Shown: positions 34,904 through 42,563, counted from the stretch's first letter. The stretch: DNA of 64,000 bases from Microbacterium ureisolvens (GCF_015278315.1 NZ_JADIJE010000003.1:62001-126000), one strand, 5' to 3'. Numbers and translations are program-made. The notes: generated by a model not told the origin, from the sequence alone.

Positions 34904-34977
34904 GGCAGGGTAGCTCAGTTGGTGAGAGCGCACGACTCATAATCGTGAGGTCGCGGGTTCAAGCCCCGCTCCTGCTA
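34904..34977 (+). tRNA. tRNA-Met (CAT), insertion target of the downstream element
   Basis: 74-base cloverleaf: acceptor GGCAGGG/TCCTGCT with G-T ends, anticodon stem CACGA/TCGTG with loop CTCATAA (anticodon CAT), T-arm GCGGG-TTCAAGC-CCCGC, discriminator A. It is an elongator Met type by its TAGCTCAG D-arm. A tyrosine integrase gene begins 120 bases beyond, so the 3' end of this gene is the probable attL. Confidence 0.95.
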
Positions 34978-34983
34978 CAGATC

Positions 34984-35009
34984 AAAACCCCCGGTAAATC
35001 GGGGGTTTT
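34984..35009 (+). terminator. Terminator after tRNA-Met
   Basis: AAAACCCCC (34,984-34,992) and GGGGGTTTT (35,001-35,009) form a perfect stem with an 8-base loop and T-run. Its A-run lets it work in the opposite direction too, against the converging integrase transcript. Confidence 0.85.
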
Positions 35010-35097
35010 GTCGTTCCTGGCTCATGTGCTCGGAGTCGTCAATCTGCGGCTTGCCCACATTTTGCCCACCGTTGCGCGAGGCGTGCGTGCCGACCTC

Positions 35098-36228
35098 CTA
35101 ATGCAGGGGACCGAGGTCGGGCTCGGGCCAGACCTTGCCGGCGAAGTGTGCGGCCGCCTCCCGGTCGAGCGCGTCTGACACGGCATTGAGGTCCTCATCG
35201 AAGAGATCCGCATATACGTCGAGGGTCATCGCCGCCGACGCATGCCCCAGCATTCGCTGGACGGCCTTCACATTCGCGCCGGCTGAGACCGCGAGGCTGG
35301 CCGCCGTGTGGCGAAGATCATGGGGCGTGACGACCGGAAACAACGGATCCTGCTCTCGCACCTTCGCGAGAGCAGGATTGAACACACGATGCCGGAAGTT
35401 GTTGTTCCGCATCGGCGTGCCCGTCAGCGTCGTGAACACAAGATCGTCTCCGCGCTTGCCCGTCATGCGGCGCTCCAGTGGCGCAACAAGGAAAGAAGGC
35501 GCGACCACCACGCGAGACTCGTCGCTCTTAGGCGTGCCCCATGCCAGGGTTCCGCCGATCTCGCTGACGCTCTCGACGATCGACAGTCGCCTGTGCGCAA
35601 GGTCTACGTTCTTGACGCGAAGCGCGGCAAGCTCGCCCCAGCGCAGTCCGGTGTACGCGAGCGTCGCCAGAAGGTCGCCCCAGTCGGCAGCCGCCTCCAC
35701 AAGGACCGCGACCTGCTCGTGCGTGAGGTAGCCGCGTCGCCGCTTCGTGATCCGGGGCAGTTTGATATCTTCAGCGGGATTCCGTGTCAGCTTCCGATCT
35801 CGAACTGCGAACCTCAGCATGCTCGCCAGGACGTGATAAACCTGGCGTACGGTCGACGCGGCAAGCTGCTGAGAGAGCTCGCTGACCCAGTGCTGCACCT
35901 GCGCATGAGAGATGTCACCGAGCCGATGGCTGCCCCACCGGGGGAGGATGTGCTTTCCCAGCGTGTACTCATACCCGGATCGCGTGGTGGGCTTCAGGTT
36001 GACCAACGAGCTCAGCCACACCTGCGCCCAATCGCGCACCAGGATCCTGGAGTGCGTGGATGACACGAACTCGCCAGTCGCTTTCAGGGTCTCGACGCCA
36101 GCCAAGAACTCCTCGGCGTCCCGCTTCGTACGGAACCCGCGCTTATCGGTCTGGCGGTTGTTCGGCGTGCGGTACCGGACGCGGTAGCGGCGGCCCTTCG
36201 CGGTGTCGTACGACTCGACGCTGCCCAT
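35098..36228 (-). CDS. Tyrosine-type site-specific integrase
   Basis: 376 residues, minus strand, reading toward tRNA-Met. The N-terminus is an AP2-like arm-binding domain (GRRYRVRYRTPNNRQTDKRGFRTKRDAEEFL), residues 60-150 a SAM-like core-binding domain, and 165-345 the catalytic domain with R196 (TGLRWGEL), H303-x-x-R306 (PHDLRHTAASL), H329 (LGHAS) and the nucleophile Y339 (LDVYADL). All active residues are intact. This is the usual integrase of actinobacterial integrative elements and phages; its place next to a tRNA gene indicates the left end of the element. Confidence 0.96.
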   Translation of the reverse strand: MGSVESYDTAKGRRYRVRYRTPNNRQTDKRGFRTKRDAEEFLAGVETLKATGEFVSSTHSRILVRDWAQVWLSSLVNLKPTTRSGYEYTLGKHILPRWGSHRLGDISHAQVQHWVSELSQQLAASTVRQVYHVLASMLRFAVRDRKLTRNPAEDIKLPRITKRRRGYLTHEQVAVLVEAAADWGDLLATLAYTGLRWGELAALRVKNVDLAHRRLSIVESVSEIGGTLAWGTPKSDESRVVVAPSFLVAPLERRMTGKRGDDLVFTTLTGTPMRNNNFRHRVFNPALAKVREQDPLFPVVTPHDLRHTAASLAVSAGANVKAVQRMLGHASAAMTLDVYADLFDEDLNAVSDALDREAAAHFAGKVWPEPDLGPLH

Positions 36229-36255
36229 GACTGACTCGAATCCGCGCGCTGCGCG

Positions 36256-36921
36256 CTATATGTCCGCGGGCCGGCCGACGTTCGACGTCAGGCCGACCAG
36301 CCACCCCGCGGCGCGCGCGCTCTTGATCCAATCGCTGGCCGTGCGTTCTGGTACGCCGAGCTCGAGCGCGATCAACTTCACGGGAGGCAGTTCTGAGAGC
36401 GCGGCGGTCCCGTAGAGGATCTCGACGACCTCCCACCGTTCGTCTTTCACGCCGCGTTTCACGACTGCCTGCGCGAGCCATGGGGGGATGATCCGTCCCT
36501 CGCCTGTTGTGAGATCCGCGACCGTCGTACGCTTCGCATCCGCGCTGTCGTCGAGCTGCAGAGCGATGCACTGCGGGATTGCGGCCCGAAGGATCGCCTG
36601 CGGTGCCGTGTGCTTCAGTCGGTACTCGCTGAATTCTGCTGCAATCGCTCGATTCAGGATCATCGTGAGGACGTAGCGTCCGCGGTCGGTGCGGTACTGC
36701 GCTTCGATCGTGGTTTCCACTCCCGACTCGTAGTCCACAGCCGTAGCCACGAACGCGGGCGCGATGCGCAATGCGGCACCCAGCGACTGTGTTGCGTCGC
36801 TCGCAGTCATGCGAGCTCCATCAGGGGTCTTCACGTCGACCTGCACCTCCTCATCTTGCCTTACTTCAACTGAATTCTGCACTTCCCTCTTGCGAAGAAT
36901 ACTCTTTAAGTGTGTACTCAT
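36256..36921 (-). CDS. Hypothetical protein with C-terminal helix-turn-helix
   Basis: 221 residues from the ATG at 36,921. The first 60 residues are polar (TPDGARMTASDATQSLGAALRIAPAF); the middle is unassigned; the C-terminus LPPVKLIALELGVPERTASDWIKSARAAGWL reads as a helix-turn-helix of the kind found in small actinobacterial mobile-element proteins. It sits 27 bases upstream of the integrase gene in the same direction, so the two are likely cotranscribed and it may regulate integration or replication. The start codon abuts the divergent excisionase-like gene's promoter region. Confidence 0.7.
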   Translation of the reverse strand: MSTHLKSILRKREVQNSVEVRQDEEVQVDVKTPDGARMTASDATQSLGAALRIAPAFVATAVDYESGVETTIEAQYRTDRGRYVLTMILNRAIAAEFSEYRLKHTAPQAILRAAIPQCIALQLDDSADAKRTTVADLTTGEGRIIPPWLAQAVVKRGVKDERWEVVEILYGTAALSELPPVKLIALELGVPERTASDWIKSARAAGWLVGLTSNVGRPADI

Positions 36922-36961
36922 GTCAAACACAAAAGTTATTCGGCAGGAAGGCTGGAGTGTG

Positions 36962-37186
36962 ATGACGGAAGCGAAACCGGGGGAACCGGTGCTGAACAAG
37001 GATCTTCTGACCCCAGACCGGGTGGTCGCGCTGATTCCGGGGTTGAAGCTGAAGCTGCTGGCGGAGTGGCGATACAAGAAGACGGGGCCGCGCTACTACA
37101 AGGTGGGGCGGATCATCCTGTATCCCTTCGACGACCTCGAGGTGTGGTTCGAAGGCCTCGAGCGCGGGGGCGATCCCGATGACTGA
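36962..37186 (+). CDS. Small excisionase-like (AlpA/MerR-fold) DNA-binding protein
   Basis: 74 residues from the ATG at 36,962; an in-frame ATG at 36,920 overlaps the divergent gene's start codon. The text LLTPDRVVALIPGLKLKLLAEWRYKKTGPRYYKVGRIILYPFDDLEVWFEGL is the winged-helix pattern of helix_turn_helix_17/Xis proteins, with R-Y-K-x-G-P-x-Y-x-K-x-G-R-x-I-x-Y in the wing. Such proteins direct excision or act as element regulators. It overlaps the ParA gene by eight bases and is the first gene of the rightward operon. Confidence 0.82.
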   Translation: MTEAKPGEPVLNKDLLTPDRVVALIPGLKLKLLAEWRYKKTGPRYYKVGRIILYPFDDLEVWFEGLERGGDPDD

Positions 37187-37883
37187 GATCGACCCGCCAC
37201 CGTCGGGCACCCGTGCGCCATCGATGGCGCTCATTGCGGTCGCGAACCAGAAGGGCGGGGTCGGGAAGACGACCGTTGCGATGCAGGTGGCGGCGGAGTT
37301 GTCGCGTCGGCATCGGGTGCTGGTGGTGGACGTGGACCGGCAGGAATCCACGGTGTGGTGGGCGGAGAACGCCCGTGACCTGCTGCCGTTCGATTTCGCC
37401 GGCAGTCAGCACCCGAACATGCTGAGCCGACTGAGGGATCTGCGAGCGGACTACGAGTTCGTGCTGGTGGACACCCCCGGCAGCCTCGAGGACACCGCCG
37501 TGCTGGAGACCGTGCTGGATGCCGCCGACTACGCCCTCGTACCGGTCACCCCGGAGCCGCTCGCGGTCGACCCCACCCTCCGCACGCTGAGCCGGCTGAT
37601 CGAACCACGCCAGCTGCGTCACGGGGTGCTGCTGAACCGGATCGACCCGCGCGTGCCGCACCAGCTGCAGACCTGGCAGGGGCTACTGGACTCCGAGCTG
37701 GGGGTTCCACGGCTGGAGTCATATCTGCGGCAGTACAAGGTGCAAGCGGACGCCCCGGTGCTGGGTCAGCTGGTCACGAGCATGCGCCGTAACCGGCGCA
37801 CCGAGGGTGCGATCGCGGACATCGCGGCCATCGCCCGGGAGCTCGAGCGGTTGCTGTCGCCGGCGTTGACGGGGGCGTGGTGA
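37179..37883 (+). CDS. parA: ParA-family partition ATPase
   Basis: 234 residues. The deviant Walker A KGGVGKTT is at residues 25-32 (signature Lys25 and Lys30), followed by VVDVDRQES (Walker A' Asp) and VLVDTPGSLED (Walker B). The rest matches the short plasmid-type (class Ib) ParA without an N-terminal regulator domain. It binds non-specific DNA with ATP and moves the partner-bound centromere; in integrative elements it stabilises the excised circle. It overlaps both neighbours. Confidence 0.92.
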   Translation: MTEIDPPPSGTRAPSMALIAVANQKGGVGKTTVAMQVAAELSRRHRVLVVDVDRQESTVWWAENARDLLPFDFAGSQHPNMLSRLRDLRADYEFVLVDTPGSLEDTAVLETVLDAADYALVPVTPEPLAVDPTLRTLSRLIEPRQLRHGVLLNRIDPRVPHQLQTWQGLLDSELGVPRLESYLRQYKVQADAPVLGQLVTSMRRNRRTEGAIADIAAIARELERLLSPALTGAW

Positions 37884-38398
37884 TGATGGCCCGGGTCGAC
37901 CTCGCGGGGAAGCTCAGTGACGCCCGCGCCCGCGTCGCCGCAGAGACACCGTCCGCGGGGCCGCTGGCGCCGATGTTCGCCCAGCTGTCCCGGAAGGATG
38001 CCCGCATCCGCGACGATCAGGTCACTGCGCTGACGGCGCTAGCGGATGCGGTGATGCGGCGGCGGCGGTTCAAGGCGGAACGGATCACGGAGAACACGCT
38101 GATCCGTGTCGCGATCGATCTGCTCCTCGCCCACGCCGACCAGCTGCACGGCTCCACCGAGGACGAACTCCGGTACTCCCTGACTTCCGGACTCCCGAAG
38201 TCCGGAAGTCCGGCACCCACGGAATCCGGAACTTACGGTGTCACCGCTCGCGAGCTTGCGGTCGATCAGGCGCCGGGTGTTCCGGACTCTCGGACGCACC
38301 CGCCGACTCCGGCACCTACGCAATTCGGAACGCCGGGTGTTCGTGACTTCGGCAGTCCCGGACTTCCCGCGCTCACCGGATCGGCGGCTCCCGCATGA
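37883..38398 (+). CDS. Probable ParA partner (centromere-binding) protein
   Basis: 171 residues from the ATG at 37,883, whose A is the last base of the parA stop (TGATG); a second ATG follows at once. Residues 30-100 (MFAQLSRKDARIRDDQVTALTALADAVMRRRRFKAERITENTLIRVAIDLLLAHADQL) look like a ribbon-helix-helix or similar DNA-binding domain with the basic MRRRRFKAERITENTLIRVAID pattern seen in partition accessory proteins. The C-terminal 70 residues are low-complexity Gly/Ser/Pro repeats encoded by repeated TTCCGGACT-type DNA. Position behind parA makes it the likely second partition protein; the larger ParB at 42,564 is another candidate. Confidence 0.6.
   Translation: MMARVDLAGKLSDARARVAAETPSAGPLAPMFAQLSRKDARIRDDQVTALTALADAVMRRRRFKAERITENTLIRVAIDLLLAHADQLHGSTEDELRYSLTSGLPKSGSPAPTESGTYGVTARELAVDQAPGVPDSRTHPPTPAPTQFGTPGVRDFGSPGLPALTGSAAPA
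38183..38349. repeat. Cluster of TTCCGGACT-type motifs inside the partition gene
   Basis: The 3' end of the ParA-partner gene holds repeated short motifs in both orientations: ACTTCCGGACT (38,183-38,193), AGTCCGGAAGTCCGG (38,199-38,213), AATCCGGAAC (38,223-38,232), TGTTCCGGACT (38,278-38,288), then diverged copies up to GACTTCGG near 38,345. CGCCGGGTGTTC occurs exactly at 38,271 and 38,331. This is a plausible iteron or centromere cluster for the partition system. Confidence 0.45.
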
Positions 38399-39471
38399 AT
38401 GCCCCGGCTGAAAGCGGTGAGGAGCGCGCCGAGGCGGAACGGAAGAACGAGGTGCGGCGCCGATACCGGGAGCGCAACGCGGACCGGATCCGTGAGGGCA
38501 AGCGGGCGTGGCGCGAACGCAACCAGGACCACATCCGCGCGTACCGGGCCGCGTATGACGCGGAGCATCGCGAGGAAGTGCTCGCGCAGAAGCGGGAATA
38601 CAGCAGGCGAGACAGTGCCCAAAAGGCGGCCGAACGGCGCCGGAAGGAGTCGAAGAAGGCCTCGTCGAAGAAGTACTACGAGGCGCACAAGGCCGAGCAC
38701 CGCGAGTACACCCGGCAGTGGCGGGCCCGCAAGCGCGCCGAGGATCCGGAGGGGTACCAGGCGATGCGCGCGACGGCGCAGCGCCGCTGGTGGGAGACCC
38801 ATAAGGACGAGTACAACGCGAAGCTCCGCGCCCAGCACCGCGAGAACCCGGAACCCAAACGCGCCCAAGCCCGCGCGTACTACGCCGCACACGCCGAAGA
38901 GCTGAAGGCGAAGAAGCGTGCCTACTACGCCGCCAACCGGGCGAAGGTACTCGCCGGCAACCGGGCCTGGAAGGAACGCGAGAAACGCCGCCTCGCCGCC
39001 GGGCTTCCACCCCGCCGGCTCCACACCACCCCTGCCGCGGAGCGCCACGCGAACACGGCCGCCGCTGACGCGTTCTTCACCCGGCAGCGGACGCCCGAGG
39101 AGATCGCCGCGCTGCGACGCAAGCCGCGCGCTCCAGTGGAGATGCTGCGGGCGACGCCGCCGGAACTGGTGGCCGCGTTCGAACGCGACAGCAAACGGAT
39201 CCGGATCGAACACGCCCTCGCCACCGACGGCAGCTACGCGAGCCGACAACTGCTCGCGGAGGCCCGCCGGCAGCTCGCCGCACAGGAACGCGCGACACAT
39301 CGCGAGCAACGCGACGCCGTGGAGAATGCCCGGTTGGACGCGATCGGCAAGCAGGTCAATGACCGGCTCCGTCACCGCGACCCCCCGCGACGCCGACACC
39401 ACCTCGACCCCGACCCGGCTGCGCCGCACCCGATGCTGAACCCGAACACCACGATGGGAATGAACCGATGA
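38395..39471 (+). CDS. Highly charged helical repeat protein
   Basis: 358 residues from an ATG overlapping the previous stop. Residues 15-205 consist of about eight degenerate repeats of roughly 20-22 residues of the form (R/K)-x-Y-(R/Y)-x-x-(N/H)-x-(D/E)-x-(I/V/L)-(R/L)-x-x-(K/R)-R-x-(W/Y), very rich in Arg, Lys, Glu and Ala. Such repeats occur beside HNH nuclease domains in phage proteins, but no HNH motif is present here. The last 150 residues are Arg/Ala-rich and helical. A nucleic-acid-binding structural role is likely; the function is unknown. It overlaps the next gene by four bases. Confidence 0.75.
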   Translation: MNAPAESGEERAEAERKNEVRRRYRERNADRIREGKRAWRERNQDHIRAYRAAYDAEHREEVLAQKREYSRRDSAQKAAERRRKESKKASSKKYYEAHKAEHREYTRQWRARKRAEDPEGYQAMRATAQRRWWETHKDEYNAKLRAQHRENPEPKRAQARAYYAAHAEELKAKKRAYYAANRAKVLAGNRAWKEREKRRLAAGLPPRRLHTTPAAERHANTAAADAFFTRQRTPEEIAALRRKPRAPVEMLRATPPELVAAFERDSKRIRIEHALATDGSYASRQLLAEARRQLAAQERATHREQRDAVENARLDAIGKQVNDRLRHRDPPRRRHHLDPDPAAPHPMLNPNTTMGMNR

Positions 39472-39773
39472 CTACCCCCACACCAAGCGGAGAACCGCTC
39501 ATGCTCGACCCTGCCGCCGCCGAGGACGCCTTGTACAAGGTCGCGATCTGCGCCTTCACCTGGTACCCCGCCAAAGAGGTCATTGAGCCTGGCTGGACGA
39601 TCACCGAGGACCTCGACTGGTGCCTCGCCCCCCTCGCCGGGCTCCCCGTCGATGAGCTCGCCGACCTGCGCGTCACGGTGCGGACGCTGATCACCACCCC
39701 GACCGCGGACCGGCAAGCCTTCATCCAACACCTCGCCGCCCTCAGCGGCGACACCTCCTTCGACAACCTCTAA
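39468..39773 (+). CDS. Hypothetical protein
   Basis: 101 residues from an ATG that overlaps the preceding stop (ATGA), so it belongs to the same operon. It is acidic, with YKVAICAFTWYPAKEVIEPGWTITEDLDWCLAPLAGLPVDELADLRVTVRTLI. No domain is recognised. Part of the conserved small-gene block found between partition and other genes of such elements. Confidence 0.65.
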   Translation: MTTPTPSGEPLMLDPAAAEDALYKVAICAFTWYPAKEVIEPGWTITEDLDWCLAPLAGLPVDELADLRVTVRTLITTPTADRQAFIQHLAALSGDTSFDNL

Positions 39774-39809
39774 CCACCGGCATCCAATGCATCGACGGAA
39801 GGAACCGCC

Positions 39810-40025
39810 ATGAATATCCCCACCCACCTCATCCCGCTGCTCGCGGCCACCGCAATCGCATCCACCCTGGCCGTGCTGCTGCTCCCGGTCGCCGCGGGTC
39901 AACTGATCCGCGGGCATCCGTTCCACGCTGCGCGCACGATCGGCGCCGCCGTGCTCTGTGTCGCGGTCGTCGCCGTGCTCGCGGCCGGCTTGGCCGCATC
40001 CACCTTTCCTGCCTCGCTGAACTGA
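39810..40025 (+). CDS. Small two-helix membrane protein
   Basis: 71 residues from an ATG with GGAAGGA eight bases upstream (39,797-39,803). Two transmembrane helices (LIPLLAATAIASTLAVLLLPVAAG and TIGAAVLCVAVVAVLAAGLAAS) are separated by a short basic loop QLIRGHPFHAAR. No homologue is recognised. Small membrane proteins in this position may belong to the transfer apparatus or its entry-exclusion functions, which is speculative. Confidence 0.65.
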   Translation: MNIPTHLIPLLAATAIASTLAVLLLPVAAGQLIRGHPFHAARTIGAAVLCVAVVAVLAAGLAASTFPASLN

Positions 40026-40056
40026 CCCACCGACGTCGCGAAACGAGGGAACCATC

Positions 40057-40398
40057 ATGAACACCACAACGACTTCCCCCCGCGCCGCTGCGGGACGGCA
40101 CCCGGACAGCATCGTCGCCTGGGACCGGGTGGAAGCGACCATCGACCGGCTCGCCGACATCCTCGATGAGCGACTCGCGGGCCACGACGACCAGCTGGTC
40201 TGCAGCCTGCAGTTCCCCGAAGCGGAAGCACTCGCGGAGGTGCTCGACGCGGGCAGGCACACCCACACCGCGGCGAGGCTGATGCACCGGTGGGCGCTGA
40301 CCGAACCCGACTGGGACGACGACCGCGCCCACGAGGAGATCCTGCGCAGCTGGCTCGAGCTCGACCACCAACCGCAGCGGCCGGGCGTGGGCCGCTAA
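40057..40398 (+). CDS. Hypothetical protein
   Basis: 113 residues from an ATG; upstream GAGGGAACC can serve as ribosome site. Helical and acidic: VAWDRVEATIDRLADILDERLAGHDDQLVCSLQFPEAEALAEVLDAGRHTHTAARLMHRWALTEPDWDDDRAHEEIL. No known domain. It ends the rightward series and overlaps the 3' end of the convergent resolvase-like gene by four bases. Confidence 0.65.
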   Translation: MNTTTTSPRAAAGRHPDSIVAWDRVEATIDRLADILDERLAGHDDQLVCSLQFPEAEALAEVLDAGRHTHTAARLMHRWALTEPDWDDDRAHEEILRSWLELDHQPQRPGVGR

Positions 40399-40976
40399 CC
40401 CGCGGGGTCGGGGTGCCGGGGGAGTGGGGCGAGGGCGCGCTGCACCGAGTTGGCGCTCACGCCGAGCACCCTCGCGATGTGGGTGATCGGCCGATCCAGG
40501 TTGCGCAGCTCGACCGCCATCGCCACCTTCTCCGGCGTCATCACCGTCGGCCGGCCAGGTCGCTTGCCGGCGGCGGCCGCGGACGCCATCCCCGCCCGGG
40601 TGCGCAGACTCACCAACCGCCGCCGCAACCCCTCCTCCGCCGCGACCACCTCCGCGGGATTCACCGCGTTGTCCACAGCCGTGCACAGCGCCGGCTCCGT
40701 CAGCGATCGGAACTCGACACCGCGGGCCGTCAGCGCGGCCACCGTGCTGACGAAATGGGTGACAGTGTGCGACAGGTGCGCCGCGCTGGGCACCACGAGC
40801 ACATCGCCGGCCTCGAGGAATCCCAGGCATTCGGTCAGTGCGGGGCGTTTGCGGGGGTCCGTGGTCTGGTCGTCCACGAACACCCGCACCACGCCGGCCG
40901 CGGTCAACGCCGAGATGTCGGGGGCGGGGTCCAGGTCGGGGGAGAGCTGGCGGGTGTATCCGACGAGGCGGGTCAC
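40395..40976 (-). CDS. Serine-recombinase-like protein lacking catalytic residues
   Basis: 193 residues. The overall order is that of a small resolvase: N-terminal LVGYTRQLSPD, FVDDQTTDPRKRPALTECLGFLEAGDVLVV, GVEFRSLTEP, then the linker GKRPGRPTVMTPEKVAMAVELR and a helix-turn-helix THIARVLGVSANSVQRAL. However the nucleophile position (R-V-S in active enzymes) reads R-Q-L with a Ser one place later, and the D-R-L-x-R motif is replaced by A-H-L-S-H (residues 66-70). It is therefore probably not a recombinase and may act as a DNA-binding regulator. Its start overlaps the zeta-like gene's stop by four bases, so they form one operon. Confidence 0.8.
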   Translation of the reverse strand: MTRLVGYTRQLSPDLDPAPDISALTAAGVVRVFVDDQTTDPRKRPALTECLGFLEAGDVLVVPSAAHLSHTVTHFVSTVAALTARGVEFRSLTEPALCTAVDNAVNPAEVVAAEEGLRRRLVSLRTRAGMASAAAAGKRPGRPTVMTPEKVAMAVELRNLDRPITHIARVLGVSANSVQRALAPLPRHPDPAG

Positions 40977-41965
40977 CGCGACACGCCTCCACGCTCCGGA
41001 CCCGGCGGGGCGACCACCGGGGCGGCGATGTCGATGGGTCCGGCCGTGGGAGTGAGGGTCGGGCGGAGGGCGACGAGGGCGGCGACGGTCTTCTGTTCGA
41101 TCGCGGTCGCGAACTTCCCGCCCGCGGGGATGTGCAGCTGCGGGATCACGTCCCGCAGGGCCGTCTCATGCAGGTCCACCAGCATTTCAGCCACCCCGTC
41201 CGGCATCGCCCGCAGCGTGGTGGCGTAGTCGGTGACGTGGTGCAGCTCACTCAACCACTGCGTCGCATCGAACCGGACCATGCGGGCCGACTGCGCCGCA
41301 ACCAGCGCCGCCTGCGCCCCCGCGAACCCGGACTCGGTCCGGGTCCCGTCGAACACCGTGCGGCCATCGCGGGCGACCACGGTCACCCGGTCCACCCACC
41401 CGGACTCCTCCACCGAGCCCACCAGCCGCCGGGTGGCGTCGAACGCCTCATTATGCGCAGCGCGGCCGGTCAGCGCCGCCGGGCGCCGCCCCTGCACGTC
41501 CTGCAGGTACCCGGACGTCACCGACAAGAGGCTCTCCGCCCGCGTCGAGCCCACCACGACCAGTCGGGTGGTGAACCCCTCACCGGCGAACCGTTGTGCC
41601 GTGCCGGCCGCGGCCGGCACGTTGCCGAACGACCCTTCCAGGACCAGCGACCGGTGATGCTCACGGGCGTATCGGATGCACGCGGCTACCCACCCTGCCA
41701 CCGCTTGTGCGACCTCGGCCGACGGCGCGCTCCCCGGGGTGAGGATGCCGGGGTGGAAGGCGCGCAGGTCCTCGCCGTTGACGACCGTGGCGTCGGCGTC
41801 CCCTCCTGCACGGAGTGCGGCGCGGCCTCGTCCGGCGCCGGGCTGTCCCGCGAGAAGGGTGAATGTCGGAGCCGGGCTGGACGCGTTCCCGGGGAAGTAC
41901 AGCGGCAAGATGTCGCGCCGCAGGATCTCGTCACGTCCCGTGTCGTCGACGATCGGAGTACTCAC
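40973..41965 (-). CDS. Zeta-toxin-like protein with altered P-loop
   Basis: 330 residues from a GTG start that overlaps the preceding stop (GTGA). It follows the zeta-toxin kinase pattern: LLAGQPGAGRGRAAL, VVNGEDLRAFHPG, LVLEGSFGN, an FTTRLVVVGSTRAESLLSV segment and a C-terminal helical part. Zeta enzymes phosphorylate UDP-N-acetylglucosamine and poison wall synthesis. Here the Walker A Lys-Ser/Thr is Arg46-Gly47, which should impair ATP binding, while the substrate-side Asp/Glu are kept. Either the kinase is inactive or it works in an unusual way. The 84-residue gene upstream takes the place of an antitoxin. Confidence 0.8.
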   Translation of the reverse strand: MSTPIVDDTGRDEILRRDILPLYFPGNASSPAPTFTLLAGQPGAGRGRAALRAGGDADATVVNGEDLRAFHPGILTPGSAPSAEVAQAVAGWVAACIRYAREHHRSLVLEGSFGNVPAAAGTAQRFAGEGFTTRLVVVGSTRAESLLSVTSGYLQDVQGRRPAALTGRAAHNEAFDATRRLVGSVEESGWVDRVTVVARDGRTVFDGTRTESGFAGAQAALVAAQSARMVRFDATQWLSELHHVTDYATTLRAMPDGVAEMLVDLHETALRDVIPQLHIPAGGKFATAIEQKTVAALVALRPTLTPTAGPIDIAAPVVAPPGPERGGVSR

Positions 41966-42216
41966 TGCGGCCCCTCGAGCTCACGGATCCGAAGGGCGAT
42001 GCGCTCTGCGAGAGCGGTCACCGCGGCCCGGTCGAACCCGTCCATCGTCTCCACCTCGCGACGCCACCGGGCCAACTCGATGCGCGCCTGCTCCGCCTCG
42101 TCGCCACCTGTGCGTGCGATGCCGATCAGTAGCGAGGTGAGTGTGGTGGCGTTGTGGCGCATCCGGTCGTAGGTGACAACATCGTTGACTCGCCATGGCG
42201 AGGTCGCTCCGGGCAT
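41962..42216 (-). CDS. Small helical protein upstream of the zeta-like gene, possible antitoxin
   Basis: 84 residues from the ATG at 42,216, which has GAGGAGGG just upstream. It reads MRHNATTLTSLLIGIARTGGDEAEQARIELARWRREVETMDGFDRAAVTALAERIALRIRELE, two or three helices with no DNA-binding motif. Size and position match the epsilon-like antitoxins of zeta systems, though no sequence relationship is recognised. It is the first gene of a three-gene, overlapping operon. Confidence 0.65.
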   Translation of the reverse strand: MPGATSPWRVNDVVTYDRMRHNATTLTSLLIGIARTGGDEAEQARIELARWRREVETMDGFDRAAVTALAERIALRIRELEGPQ

Positions 42217-42245
42217 CGACCCTCCTCGCGGCCCATCGTACCGAG

Positions 42246-42277
42246 TACCCAAAAAGGGTATGGCACCTCTTTTGGTG
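42246..42277. promoter_or_regulatory. Inverted repeats upstream of the zeta-like operon
   Basis: TACCC-AAAAA-GGGTA (42,246-42,260) and CACC-TCTTTT-GGTG (42,264-42,277) lie side by side 30-60 bases upstream of the operon's first ATG and could be operator half-sites for its resolvase-like DNA-binding protein. The rest of the 347-base gap to the ParB gene (42,217-42,563) holds no convincing gene; its right part is a pyrimidine-rich leader. Confidence 0.4.
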
Positions 42278-42563
42278 AATCCACGAATGTCAGTGGTCAG
42301 CCGCGGGCGGCTGGCTGTGTTTTCCGCCCGCGTCCGCGGGCGTTGTTTGCCGTGAAGCCTGCGGCAGTCTACGGTCGGCGCCGCTGCGCGCAAGCAGCTT
42401 CGCTGCCGGCTCCTCCGAGACTTTCGCCACGCGGTCGCAAGCTCCCTTGTTTCGCGCCGAAACTCTCTCCCCCTCCGCCCTCCGGGTTGCACTCCGCGTC
42501 GCGCTCCCTGACAGGCACTTCGTGCCTTCACCGGCAAACAACGACAGGGAAAAGGAGAAGGAC

